Shown here in pieces: positions 43,901 to 57,985 of a stretch of 64,000 nucleotides of DNA (the first letter of the stretch is position 1; the number at the start of each line of letters is the position of its first letter). The notes beneath the pieces were generated by a model, which was not told where the DNA came from, made no database searches, and saw only the letters and a list, made by a program, of their open reading frames with translations. The stretch is from Neocallimastix lanati (nom. inval.) (taxonomy: Eukaryota; Neocallimastigomycota; Neocallimastigomycetes; Neocallimastigales; Neocallimastigaceae): NCBI GenBank assembly GCA_016946835.1, contig JACVTC010000244.1, forward strand, positions 10,001-74,000, read 5' to 3'. Made by a program: the position numbers and the translations under genes.

Positions 43901-44809
43901 ATATTATATTCTATTAATAATTAATTTTAATAAAATATTTTTATTTAAAAAAAAAAAAAAAAAACAGGGTTCATATATTATTGATTTTACTGAAAGATTG
44001 AAATTTTTCCAAAATTGGGTTGATACATCAACACCTGTTATTTTCTGGATTTCTGGATTCTTCTTTACTCAATCATTTATTACAGGTAAAATGAAGTTTA
44101 TTATAAATCTCAAATAATATTTAATAAATAAATTAAATGGAAAACATTAACAAACAATAAAATTTATATAATATGACAATTTAGTATAATATTTATTTGA
44201 TTATATATTTATTTTTTTATTTAATCAATTTAAATTATTATAATATTATATAAAATATTTAATTTAAATAATTTAATAGGTACACTTCAAAATTATGCCA
44301 GAAAGCATAAGATTCCAATTGATCTGTTAGATTTAACATTTAAAGTTATGAAAGATAAACCTACTGATCATCCAGAAGATGGTGTATATATTGAAGGTAT
44401 GTTTATTGAAGGTGCAAGATGGGACAAAGCTGCTCATATATTAGCAGAACAATATTTAAAACAATTAACTGATGTTATGCCTATTGTATCCTTTTTTTCA
44501 TATAAAATAAAATTTATTATTTATCTTCTATAATTTTTTTCATTTATATATTTGAAATAATTATATAATTATTTATTCTTAATAATAACAAATACACTGT
44601 AGATTCATATGATACCATCTAGATTAGAAGATATTGATAATAAAAATCTATATGATTGCCCAGTATATAAAACAAGTGCAAGAAGAGGTACATTATCTAC
44701 CACAGGCCATTCAACTAATTATGTTATGACCATAGGCTTACCTTCTAACAAGCCACAAGATCATTGGGTTATTAGGGGTGTAGCATTAATTCTCCAACTT
44801 TCAGATTAA
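30983..44809 (+). CDS. Axonemal dynein heavy chain, inner-arm DNAH3/7/12 type
   Basis: The motor of a single-headed inner dynein arm in the flagellar axoneme. I model 15 exons: 30983-31117, 31200-31248, 31296-31387, 31520-31743, 31952-32665, 32790-33378, 33503-33681, 33775-37741, 37833-41726, 41812-42195, 42264-42547, 42645-43863, 43968-44085, 44280-44485, 44603-44809. They sum to 12,261 nt, or 4086 aa, the usual size for DNAH3/7/12 (about 4000-4100). All introns are GT-AG and 47-208 bp. P-loops: AAA1 [10 protein letters not shown] (36004, residue about 1404), AAA2 GEPWSGKT (36848), AAA3 GQTGTGKT (38001), AAA4 GLGGDGRQS (39090). AAA1 Walker B is FDEFNRI. The stalk coiled coils with the microtubule-binding tip span residues of about 2645-2940. 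The C-terminus reads [20 protein letters not shown], typical of this subfamily. The first three small exons are the least certain. It implies a motile zoospore. No break is seen. Confidence 0.95.
31786..31905. repeat. AAT and AAAT microsatellites in dynein intron 4
   Basis: (AAT)n at about 31786-31848 and (AAAT)n at about 31871-31905, within the 208-bp intron between exons 4 and 5. They explain why this is the gene's longest intron. Confidence 0.85.
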
Positions 44810-44898
44810 ATAATTATAAATATTATCATCAGAATTATATATAGAATATAATATATTATTTCACATTTTTATTTTTTATAATATTTACAACATGTTAC

Positions 44899-44931
<33 letters not shown>

Positions 44932-45573
44932 TAATTTAATAATTAACATAAATTAATTTTCAATTGATAAAATATTTCAGTTTTTTTAAATCGTTATAAT
45001 TCTTATACACTAGTTATATAATGTTATTAATATTCAATTCAATAATAAATAAAGTTTAAACAAAATTAAATAATCGAAAATATATAAAATAAATATATAT
45101 AAAATATTTATTTTAATAATGGAAAATTATTAAATTTATTGAAAAATAATAGAAAAAAAGTTAAAATATATAAGAACTTTAAATTCATTAGACTTTTTTA
45201 AAATTAATTGGAATTAAAAATTTAAAAAGATAAAAAATCAAAATTTCATTTAAAGATAAAATTAATTTTAATTAAATGAAATAAAAAAAGAGTATTTTTT
45301 TTTTCCAATCTTAATATTAATAAATATTTTTTATATATTTATTAAAATTAATAAAACCAAAAATTACTGAACATTTTGAAAACTTTAATCTGAATGATAA
45401 TTAATATATAAATTTGTATATACATATATATATATATATATTTTTTTTTTTTTTGAATCTTTATTTTAATTTTCATTGAAAAAAGTTTTCCCATATAATA
45501 ACTTGTTATTACTATTATTAAAAATAATAATTCTAATATAATTATTATAATACTAATAACTAATATTATATTA

Positions 45574-45605
<32 letters not shown>

Positions 45606-45654
45606 TAACTATCAAATAAAAAATAAATTAAAATAAAAAAAAAGAAAAAGAAAA
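44810..45654. other. Intergenic region between dynein and syntaxin genes
   Basis: AT-rich with no gene recognised. It holds a T run of about 30 nt at 44901-44930, a (TA)n tract near 45425, and an AAT microsatellite at 45579-45602 just upstream of the syntaxin start. It should contain the dynein 3' end and the syntaxin promoter. Confidence 0.6.
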
Positions 45655-47173
45655 ATGGCAATAAGAGATAGATTATTAGAGCTTGAATATATTGATGTAA
45701 ATTTTTATTAATTAAAAAGGATGCATATAATATATATACAAACTAAATACTTTAAAATTCTATAATCAATGTCATAGGAGGGAAGCTCTCAAACACTGTA
45801 TGAAGTTGAAATGGATGACAAAGAAAAGAATTGTGATACAATTTTTTTTGATAAAGTAATATTAAGTATAATTAAAAATATCATTACATAATAATCAATA
45901 ATAATAATTAAAAGTATTATACATATAGATAAATCAATTAAAAGCCAATCTTTATGAATGTTATAAGAATATAAATATAATAAAAAATTTACAAAAAAAA
46001 GTTCTTATAAATATGTATAAAGAAAATGAAATTGGTATATATTAAATAAAAATTATACAAGTTCAAATTTAAGATTTATTTATATTTACTATATTTTTAT
46101 ATCCCTATATATAATTTATATATATAACAACAGCAAAAACTAATAGCATGATTGATAATATGATAAATACAACAAACTCAAAAGTTCAATTTATTATAAA
46201 TGAAATTAAAGGTTTATAATATATAATCAGATTTAAATATATATATATATATTATAACTAATATATGGATATTAAAAAAATTAGGATTGGATTATGAACC
46301 ATCTAGAATGAAATTATCGGAATCTGAATTTTTAATGAGAAAATCACAACAAAAAATTATGATGCATAAAGTAAAAGAATTTATTAAAGAATTTACATTA
46401 ATTCAGCAGGATTATGAACAAAAAATACAAGAAAGAATTATTAGACAATATAATATTGTTAATCCTGATGAAAATGTACAAAGTAATAATAATATTGATA
46501 GACATACTCAAGTATTTGCAAATGAGGTACTTTTCTATAAAATTTCTAAAATAAATATTTTAATTTTTAAAGATATTAGATGTATAATTACAAAACATGA
46601 ATATAAATATATATATATATTAGTTGTTATCATCTAGCTTAAATAATAAAAAAAGAAAACATAATGAAGCTAAAACAATATATCAAAATATGAAAGCAAT
46701 AGAAAGATCTCTTTCAGTAAATTTTAAATATGATATAATTATAAAATTAATATTAATTAGAGAAATTTAAGAATTTACAATAATAAATATGAAAAAAAAT
46801 TTAAATTTATAGGATTTATTTATGTTGTCTAAAGAGATTCAAATTTATCTTGAAAGTCAGAATGAAAAAATTAGTGATGTCCAAATTAAAGTAAATGAAG
46901 CTGAGACCAATGTTGAATCAGGAAATGAACAACTTACAACGGCAATAGAAAAAGGAAAATCAATAAGAAAAGTATTTAAATATTTTAATGTTATATTTAT
47001 AAAATATATATATATTTAAATATTTAACTTTATAGATTAAAATATACTAAATAATCTTTTTTATAAATATTCATATTAATTATATTAATATTAAGATATA
47101 TAAATATTTCTTATATGTTGTAGCTTTCATATCTGTATTAGTGATAATATATCTTGCAATAATATTAATGTAA
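45655..47173 (+). CDS. Syntaxin (Qa-SNARE), plasma-membrane Sso1/STX1-like
   Basis: A tail-anchored t-SNARE for vesicle fusion. I model eight exons: 45655-45696, 45778-45855, 45929-46034, 46134-46211, 46285-46526, 46624-46716, 46813-46971, 47096-47173. They sum to 876 nt, or 291 aa, the normal syntaxin length. An N-terminal Habc bundle begins after an acidic leader (FFDKINQLKANLYECYKN resembles the first Habc helix). The SNARE motif runs from about RSLSDLFMLSKEIQIYLESQ, with the zero-layer Gln in YLESQNEKI, to KGKSIRK. A C-terminal transmembrane anchor follows, VVAFISVLVIIYLAIILM. Exon 8 was chosen because it is the only phase-consistent piece giving a membrane anchor and a stop. One intron donor (GTTTAT, exon 4) is weak. 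The gene follows the dynein gene on the same strand but is functionally unrelated. Confidence 0.88.
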
Positions 47174-47196
47174 TTAATAGTTATTTCGACATTTGA

Positions 47197-49820
<2,624 letters not shown>

Positions 49821-49845
49821 TTTAATTAAATACTTAATTTTAAAA

Positions 49846-49884
<39 letters not shown>

Positions 49885-50227
49885 GTAAATAATTAATTAA
49901 TTAATTAATAATTAAAAAAAGAAAAAGAAAAAAAGAAAAATAAATTTAATTATTAATTTGAATATATTCAATTTTTAATTTTTTATCAATTTTTATTATA
50001 GAAATTGATACTTTCAAAATAGTTCATTAACTAAAAATTAAATGAATTAAAAAACTATATTACTTATAATATTATCCTAATTTTATAATAAATAATCATG
50101 TTTCCCAAATTATATTTTATAATTTTTACTTATAAATTATAATAAATAATTATTTATTTTTTAGAAAAAGTAAAACAAAAAATTATAAATATGAAAAAAG
50201 TATAACTTAAACTATTTTTAAAAAATC

Positions 50228-50318
<91 letters not shown>

Positions 50319-50637
50319 GAAATAATAATAATTATTCCAATGATATTTAATAATATTAAAATAAAAATGATAAAATAAAGTTAATAATATTAATAATAAA
50401 ATTATAACATTTACAATAAAAAAAAGTTATTAGATATAACTAATTAAGTTTATATAAAAATAATACAATTCATATATTTAGAATTTTTTAATTTTATTTC
50501 AAATTTATTTTTGTTAATTAATAATAGATATTGAAAAATTTCAATATTAAAATTTTTAATTATTTATGTCTTTTTTTTATATATGCTTTTATGGGTATAC
50601 TAATATTAGAATTTATTAAGATATTTTAATTATTTAA
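49821..50637. other. Intergenic region upstream of the WD40 gene
   Basis: It lies between two minus-strand genes, so it should hold the WD40 promoter and the PRKRIP1 3' end. Contents are an AAAT microsatellite at 49844-49884 and an AAT microsatellite at about 50229-50318. No other motif is recognised. Confidence 0.6.
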
Positions 50638-51384
50638 TTATTTAGTTTGATCATTTTTATTTTTTTCTGTCTTTATTTCGTCTTTTTCTTTTTCTTCTTT
50701 TATTAATTTTCTTTTTTTACTTTCTTTTTGCTTTTGACGCTTTTTACGACGTTTTTCTGTTTTTTTATCTTCTATTTCCTTTAATTTATTCATTTTATCA
50801 TCAAATTCTTTTTGATCTTGTTCCTATAATAATAATAATAATAATAATAAAAAGTTATTATATTCAACTTTATATATTTCATTGACTTATATTTAATTTT
50901 ATTTTATTTAAAAAAAAAATAAAGATACCTTTTTAATTTCTTCATTCATTAATTTTAATCTCATAAGTTCCTTTCTTCTTAATGCTCTATATACATGAAA
51001 TTCTCCACTACCAGCACCAGCACTTGAACCTGTAAATTAGATATTATTTATTATATTAATAAAAATATATTAATTTATTATAAATATTAAATACTATTTT
51101 AAATATATAAAAATTAATTATAAAAAATAATTATTTATTATTTGAAAATTATCCATTTCAATTGTTAACAATAAAAAAATACCTTGAATATTTCTAATAA
51201 AATCTTTCGGTGGTTTTAATACAACGCCTTTATTTTCTGGAAGTACAATAGGTTTATCTATTCTTTTCATTAAATTTTCTATTTGAACCTTTTGAATTTC
51301 CTTTGCTGTTCTTGCTATTTTATTAACCTCATGTTCACTATCATTATCTTCATCTAATTTCGATGATTTAACTTTTTTATCCAT
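50638..51384 (-). CDS. PRKRIP1: PRKRIP1 family protein (spliceosome-associated)
   Basis: Three exons on the minus strand: 51384-51183, 51029-50929 and 50823-50638. They sum to 489 nt, or 162 aa, with GT-AG introns. The family signature [15 protein letters not shown] is encoded exactly across the first splice junction and is followed by [11 protein letters not shown], as in animal PRKRIP1. The preceding segment [14 protein letters not shown] corresponds to the family's PPPEFVRDVMG. The C-terminal half is a long basic helix rich in Lys, Arg and Glu ([17 protein letters not shown]). In other eukaryotes the protein is a nuclear component of the catalytic spliceosome, where the helix contacts RNA and U2 proteins. 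Human PRKRIP1 is slightly longer, mostly in its ends. It is one of the most secure assignments here. Confidence 0.93.
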
Positions 51385-52572
51385 TTTTTATATAAATTCA
51401 AACAATTTAGTTTGCTCTTATAAAAATATATTATTCCCAGTTAATTATTTATATGCTTATTAAAAATAATAATAATAAAGTTGATACATTAATTAATATC
51501 CAATCATTCAAACATAATTATTTTATTGTACAAATATAATAAAATAATACATATTTTTGGATTAACTTAAATGAAATATAATTGCTATTTTTATTATTTT
51601 TTTTAATGGTTAAAGATATTAGAAACTATTTATATATTTTAAAAAAAAGGAAAGCATATATAATAAAATATATTAATATAATATAAAATTTTATACATAA
51701 TATTTAAAAAAATATAAAAAAGCCAACAATAGAACGGAAAGAATTATTGGAAAAATAGAAAATAAAGATAAAAATTTAAATATCGATTCGATTTTACTTA
51801 TATAATAATAATATTATTTTTTTTATTTTATATTTAATATTATTATTAATCTTTATTACTATTTTTTTTTTTTCACACAGAAAACATATTTAAAATATTT
51901 TAAAATTTAAATTTATAATAAATATAATTAACATATATATATATATATAATATTTACAAGATTTTTACTTATGATTTTTGAATTATTCAATATAAACTTT
52001 TAATAGAATATTGATTGATAAAAAAATAATTTATTAAAAACAATCGAGAAAATATATAAATATTAACTATTTGCTTTTCAATTTTCCTGTACTTCTTTTT
52101 TCCATATATATATAAATAATAAAATAAATTTTTTTAAAAAAAAAAAAGAAAAAAAAAATTATTAGAAAAATTATATATTTGTAAAAATTATTTTTAAACT
52201 TTAAAAAGTTTAAACCTATATTAATAATGGAAACATAATATTAAACATAATAAATTTTAATTTATATTATTATTTTATAAAAAAAAAAGTTATAAAGGCA
52301 AACATTTTATCAAATAAAAAATTTACTTTCAATTAGTAATATGCTTTTTATTAATAATTATTAAAAATATATATGTATGAAACCTATTATTAAAAAAAAA
52401 AAAAAAGGAAAAAGAAAAAGAAATATATAAAAAAGAAAAAAAAAATAATAATAAATAAATAAATAAAATAATAATAATAATAATAAAAATAATAATAAAA
52501 ATATAAAAAAAAAAAAAAGAAGTAAAAAAATATAAGAATTAATAGAACAAAAATAAATATATATATATACAA
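51385..52572. other. AT-rich intergenic region between divergent genes
   Basis: It separates the divergent PRKRIP1 and secreted-protein genes and should carry both promoters. It contains many A and T runs and, at 51721-51790, a scrap duplicated from the downstream gene (listed separately). Nothing else is recognised. Confidence 0.6.
51721..51790 (+). pseudogene. Duplicated fragment of the downstream secreted-protein gene
   Basis: It reads PTIERKELLEKIENKDKNLN, closely matching PTLEWKELVGKIENIDKNLN encoded at about 53153-53212 of the following gene. DNA similarity is also high (GCCAACAnTAGAAnGGAAAGAA and GGAAAAATAGAAAAT). The similarity ends abruptly on both sides. It is best read as the remains of a tandem paralogue, or a short template-switch copy. 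Confidence 0.7.
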
Positions 52573-54141
52573 ATGAGAAGAGTAATATTGTTTTTATCAA
52601 TATTTACTATTTTTAAAAAGATAAATGCAGGAAAATTTCAAGGAAATTTAGTATTTTTTGGAAGAGGTCAAAGAACTTCACCGAAGTATTGGGGTGATAT
52701 AAATCAAATAAAAGTTTCCAAGCAATCAAAAGTTTTTTACCCATATCATAAATATGATGATGATCCAACTTATACAGGATCTAGCGATGAAGCGAAAAAC
52801 TATCCATTATCAATTTTTTTACCAGAAATAGATAGTAATAATCAATATTCAGAGGTAAGATTTGAAGCAGAAAGAACAGATTTTTTAAATCTTGCTGATT
52901 TTAGTTATTTAAATACAGAAATGAAAATTCGATATCCAGAAATAAAATATTTAATAAATGAAGGATATACCTGCCAAAAACTGGGTTTATCATGTACAGA
53001 AATTAATGAATATGATTTCAAAACAAATACAGATTGGTTGAAGAATATAGACTTAAAAATTTTTTTTGAGGACTATACAGTAACTCATAGTAATAAATAT
53101 AGTGATGCAGAAAAAAAGGAAAAAAGTTATGAATTAAAAAATATGGAAAAGCCAACATTAGAATGGAAAGAACTTGTTGGAAAAATAGAAAATATTGATA
53201 AAAATTTAAATTATACAAGTTTAATATTTAGAAACTATGGGAAAATGCCAGTATATCTCTCTATTGGAAATACAATATTTATAAAATCAGAAGATGAGGA
53301 TATACATGTTATTAAGAATGGGAAATTCAGTGAATATTTTGACAATAAAAATTGGTATGAAAATAGAGAAGACCACTATTCAACAGTTTATAGTGATAAA
53401 ATTTGTCCTCTTGATTCTGAAAAAAAAACCTCTCTTTATTGTGCAGCCATAGAGAATTTTACTTATGGTGTTAAAGCAGTAATATCTGAAAATGTACCAA
53501 CTTTTGGACCACCTGAGGCAATTTCATTCAAATATAGAACAATACAGGATGATATTTTATTGAATGCACAGTTTAATGAAAAACTTACATTGTCTATAAA
53601 TGAATATTTAAATGCTCGAGGTTGTCTATATAAAAAACAAGAAGAAGTCACCATTTTATTGGATTTAAAACATTACATTTTAATGGATTCAAAAAATTTA
53701 ATGAGTAATGATGTATTTACTGTATGGTTACAAACGGTTACTGATATAGAAGCAATAAAGCATCAAATACTATTGCAAACCAAAAATGAAACTTTAAGTA
53801 AGGCGTATGTTGAAGAATTATATTTTTATGATTTAACATTTCATAATAAATATCCAACTAATCTTGAACCCTATACATTATCTAATTTATATACTAAAGA
53901 GAATTGTGATGTGTCATTACATGGATATAGTTATATTTTAAGTACGAAAAAGAGATGGCCCGATGATATTAAATTTGATAAAATGTATAATTCACAGAAC
54001 ATTGTTATAGGATATAACGATGAGATTGATGATAACAATAATAATGATTCTTCAAATAGTAAAAAAATTATATATAATTATAATTTCAAATTTAATATAA
54101 GTATTTTTATAATTACAATTATATATTTCTTTTTATTTTAA
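52573..54141 (+). CDS. Secreted or GPI-anchored protein, unknown family
   Basis: An intronless gene of 522 residues, starting at the ATG at 52573. An N-terminal signal peptide is clear (MRRVILFLSIFTIFKKINAG, probable cleavage after NAG or nearby). The mature part is mixed alpha/beta in composition, rich in Tyr, Asp, Asn and Lys, with several NxS/T sites and cysteines at ICPLDSEK, YCAAIENF and GCLYKK. The C-terminus has an Asn/Asp/Ser-rich spacer (DDNNNNDSSNSKK) and then a hydrophobic tail ending IFIITIIYFFLF with no basic residues after it, which fits a GPI-attachment signal or a single membrane anchor. No domain is recognised. The upstream duplicated scrap suggests membership of a multicopy family. 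A surface role is inferred only from topology. Confidence 0.85.
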   Translation: MRRVILFLSIFTIFKKINAGKFQGNLVFFGRGQRTSPKYWGDINQIKVSKQSKVFYPYHKYDDDPTYTGSSDEAKNYPLSIFLPEIDSNNQYSEVRFEAERTDFLNLADFSYLNTEMKIRYPEIKYLINEGYTCQKLGLSCTEINEYDFKTNTDWLKNIDLKIFFEDYTVTHSNKYSDAEKKEKSYELKNMEKPTLEWKELVGKIENIDKNLNYTSLIFRNYGKMPVYLSIGNTIFIKSEDEDIHVIKNGKFSEYFDNKNWYENREDHYSTVYSDKICPLDSEKKTSLYCAAIENFTYGVKAVISENVPTFGPPEAISFKYRTIQDDILLNAQFNEKLTLSINEYLNARGCLYKKQEEVTILLDLKHYILMDSKNLMSNDVFTVWLQTVTDIEAIKHQILLQTKNETLSKAYVEELYFYDLTFHNKYPTNLEPYTLSNLYTKENCDVSLHGYSYILSTKKRWPDDIKFDKMYNSQNIVIGYNDEIDDNNNNDSSNSKKIIYNYNFKFNISIFIITIIYFFLF

Positions 54142-54372
54142 ATGTTAATTGGTAAAAAGATTTCCATATTAAAACATTAAATAATTATATTAATAATATT
54201 AATGATTTTTTTTTTAAAAAAAAAAAAAATAATTGATATTATTTCAAATAAAAGTTATAAACTTGTAATAACTTTTATTTATTATTAAAATAATTATTTT
54301 AAAAATTAATTATTTTTTTATTTTTAAATATTTTATTTTTATGATTCTTTTTTTAATTTTTATTTAATTATG

Positions 54373-54414
<42 letters not shown>

Positions 54415-55499
54415 CATCATTTTCATTTTATTTATTATGTTTTTGTTTATATATTGATAATATCTTTATATTTAATTAATATAATATTTTATTTATCTTT
54501 ATTTTAAAATAATAATATAATAATAATAATAATATATAAAAATATATAAATAATATTTATTTTATAAATATGAATATAATGAAGAAAATAAAACTTCTTG
54601 AATTATATTAAATTTCTATAATATTTAAATTTAAATTGATATTTAGATTCAAAGTAAAACACCTCATATTATTTAAAATATATATATATATATTTCTTTG
54701 TTTTTTTAAATATTAACGATTATTAATTTTCAAATAAATATTAGTTGTTACTTATTAACATGATTTATTATTATTTAATTTATTATATTGAATTTCTATT
54801 AACTAAGTTATAATATTATTTCTTTAACATAATATATTTATAAAATAAAAAAAAAAAAAAAAAAAAAAAAAAAAGTGTTTTTACCCATTTAGTAAACTAG
54901 GTTTAAAATTTAAAATTTGAAATTACGTTGATATTTAATAATATTCAAAATATTCAAATACTTTTATTAAAACTTTAATTATTATTAAAAAATATATGTA
55001 TATATATTTTAAAAATACATGAAAAAGGAAAAATAAAAGGAAAAAGGAAAAATAAATAAAAATTGAAGGAAAAATTATATGTAAGTTTAAAAAATATTAA
55101 ATTCGGAAGACAATTTGATTTGTTATATAGCTTATTTCATTTTTTTTTTATTAATACCAGATATACTAGTTATAACCATTTTTCCATTATTTGATTATAT
55201 ATTAAAATTCAATTTTTTTTATATTTTGATGTTAAAGTGATACTGAATAAATAATAAATTAATAGTTATATAAAAAAAAATATATTTATATATATATATA
55301 TATTTTTAAAGACTTCAATTAAATCAAATTCTTGAAAGTTATCATTAATATAAGTACTCCTAATTCCTCTATACATATACACATACATTCCTTATGCTTA
55401 CTATTTTTTTTTAATATTTTCTTTATTTTTTAATTTTTTTTTTTTTAGTAGAATTATTGTGAACTTTGAGTTATTTATTCATTTATCAATAACATGAAT
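54142..55499. other. AT-rich intergenic region
   Basis: No gene is recognised. It contains an ATT microsatellite at about 54379-54411, an A run at 54847-54874 and TA tracts near 54680, 54990 and 55285. Confidence 0.6.
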
Positions 55500-55795
55500 A
55501 TTTTTTTTAAAAAAAAGCACACAATTAAAAAAAAAATAATTATTATTTGTTCAATTTGAATATAATAATATTTTAAATAGTAATGTGAAATAAAAATAAT
55601 ATTCAAAGTAAAATGAATTAATAAATTCAGAAAAAAGTTCATATGCAGGAACCTCACCTCCAGATTATAAGGTTTATGTTTAAAGGAATTCTTATTCCGT
55701 TCTAGGTTTGAATTGACAATTTGAAAGAAATTATGATCTTCTTCTTCAATGGCATTGGCCTGTCTTATTGTATTTTCAGAATCAACACTACTGGT
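55500..55795 (-). repeat. Left arm of coding-like inverted repeat around the minisatellite
   Basis: On the minus strand it reads SVDSENTIRQANAIEEEDHN then FFQIVNSNLERNKNSFKHK and YNLEVRFLHMNFFLN. It is the inverted, diverged counterpart of 57698-57985. Both share TAAGACAGGC, GACCATAAT-like and TATAATCTGGAGGTGAGGTT phrases and also the AT-rich sequence beyond. Its base composition (GC-richer than the surroundings) suggests former or present coding sequence. The family is not recognised. Confidence 0.7.
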
Positions 55796-55865
55796 TAATT
55801 TGAATTTACACTGTTGGAATAGCAATCTTTATCGAATACCAACCCAAGTCATAATTTCTGAAATG

Positions 55866-57686
55866 AGATTGAATAAAATAAAATAAAATAAAATAAAATA
55901 AATAGTAGAATATAAATATAAAGTACAGATTGAATAAAATAAAATAAAATAAAATAAAATAAAATAAAATAAAATAAAATAAATAGTAGAATATAAATAT
56001 GAAGTACAGATTGAATAAAATAAAATAAAATAAAATAAAATAAAATAAATAGTAGAATATAAATATGAAGTACAGATTGAATAAAATAAAATAAAATAAA
56101 TAGTTGAAATATAAATATGAAGTACAGATTGAATAAAATAAAATAAAATAAAATAAATAGTAGAATATAAATATAAAGTACAGATTGAATAAAATAAAAT
56201 AAAATAAAATAAAATAAATAGTAGAATATAAATATGAAGTACAGATTGAATAAAATAAAATAAAATAAAATAAACAGTAGAACACAAACATGAAGTACAG
56301 ATTGAATAAAATAAAATAAAATAAAATAAATAGTAGAATATAAATATGAAGTACAGATTGAATAAAATAAAATAAAATAAAATAAATAGTAGAATATTAA
56401 ATATAAAGTACAGATTGAATAAAATAAAATAAAATAAAATAAAATAAAATAAAATAAATAGCAGAATATAAATATGAAGTACAGATTGAATAAAATAAAA
56501 TAAAATAAAATAAATAGTAGAATATTAAATATAAAGTACAGATTGAATAAAATAAAATAAAATAAAATAAAATAAAATAAAATAAAATAAATAGCAGAAT
56601 ATAAATATGAAGTACAGATTGAATAAAATAAAATAAAATAAAATAAAATAAAATAAAATAAAATAAAATAAAATAAAATAAAATAAAATAAAATAAAATA
56701 AAATAAAATAAAATAAAATAAATAGTAGAATATGAATATAAAGTACAGATTGAATAAAATAAAATAAAATAAAATAAAATAAATAGTAGAATATAAATAT
56801 GAAGTACAGATTGAATAAAATAAAATAAAATAAATAGTTGAAATATGAATATAAAGTACAGATTGAATAAAATAAAATAAAATAAAATAAATAGTAGAAT
56901 ATTAAATATAAAGTACAGATTGAATAAAATAAAATAAAATAAAATAAAATAAAATAAAATAAAATAAATAGCAGAATATAAATATGAAGTACAGATTGAA
57001 TAAAATAAAATAAAATAAAATAAAATAAAATAAAATAAAATAAAATAAAATAAAATAAAATAAAATAAAATAAAATAAATAGTAGAATATGAATATAAAG
57101 TACAGATTGAATAAAATAAAATAAAATAAAATAAAATAAATAGTAGAATATGAATATAAAGTACAGATTGAATAAAATAAAATAAAATAAAATAAAATAA
57201 ATAGTAGAATATGAATATAAAGTACAGATTGAATAAAATAAAATAAAATAAAATAAAATAAATAGTAGAATATGAATATAAAGTACAGATTGAATAAAAT
57301 AAAATAAAATAAAATAAAATAAATAGTAGAATATGAATATAAAGTACAGATTGAATAAAATAAAATAAAATAAAATAAAATAAATAGTAGAATATGAATA
57401 TAAAGTACAGATTGAATAAAATAAAATAAAATAAAATAAAATAAAATAAAATAAAATAAAATAAAATAAAATAAAATAAAATAAAATAAAATAAAATAAA
57501 ATAAAATAAAATAAAATAAAATAAAATAAAATAAAATAAAATAAAATAAAATAAAATAAAATAAAATAAAATAAAATAAATAAAATAAAATAAAATAAAA
57601 TAAAATAAAATAAAATAAAATAAAATAAAATAAAATAAAATAAAATAAATAGTAGAATATGAATATAAAGTACAGATTGAATAAAA
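55866..57686 (-). repeat. 1.8-kb composite minisatellite array (locus 3)
   Basis: About 24 copies of a core like TAGTAGAATATGAATATAAAG plus TACAGATTGAA, all in one orientation, separated by (TAAAA)n spacers of 3 to more than 40 units. The longest pure spacer is at about 57417-57647. The core matches both arms of the fold-back at 8-9 kb. Higher-order structure is visible: a block pairing a GTAGAATATTAAATATAAAG core, eight TAAAA units and a GCAGAATATAAATATGAAG core recurs three times (about 56385-56500, 56510-56630, 56890-57000), and five nearly identical 61-bp units run at 57079-57400. Open frames of up to about 450 residues across it, reading ILFYF over and over, are artefacts. Confidence 0.93.
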
Positions 57687-57697
57687 TAATACAAACA

Positions 57698-57985
57698 TTA
57701 GGAGAGTCAACGCTGAAAATGCTGTAAGACAGGCTAGTAGGGCCAATGTCTCTAAAGGAGAAGACCATAATTTTTTACAGATAGTAATTTAATTCCTTTT
57801 AAATCAAAGATCTTATAATCTGGAGGTGAGGTTCGTTGCATGTGAACTTTTTTCTGAATTTATTTATACGCCTTATTTTGAATATTACATTTTATTTAAC
57901 ATTATTATTTAAAATATTATTATAGTCTAATTGGAAAAATAATATTATTTTTTTTACTAATTCAAAGTTTTTTTTTTTAAAAAAT
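57698..57985 (+). repeat. Right arm of coding-like inverted repeat around the minisatellite
   Basis: On the plus strand it reads RRVNAENAVRQASRANVSKG then EDHNFLQIVI followed by a stop; the other arm continues further in frame. Similarity extends past the coding-like part into TTTAAAATATTATTATA near 57910. The two arms face each other across the array. Confidence 0.7.

Noticed and set aside
55866-57686. CRISPR-like appearance (conserved core of about 32 bp alternating with spacers)
   Set aside because: Spacers are all TAAAA repeats rather than unique sequences, and the genome is eukaryotic; it is a composite minisatellite.
56397-57746. Long open frames (up to about 450 aa) reading ILFYFILFYF on the minus strand
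   Set aside because: They are translations of the TAAAA minisatellite, which is open in several frames at once; the composition is pure repeat.
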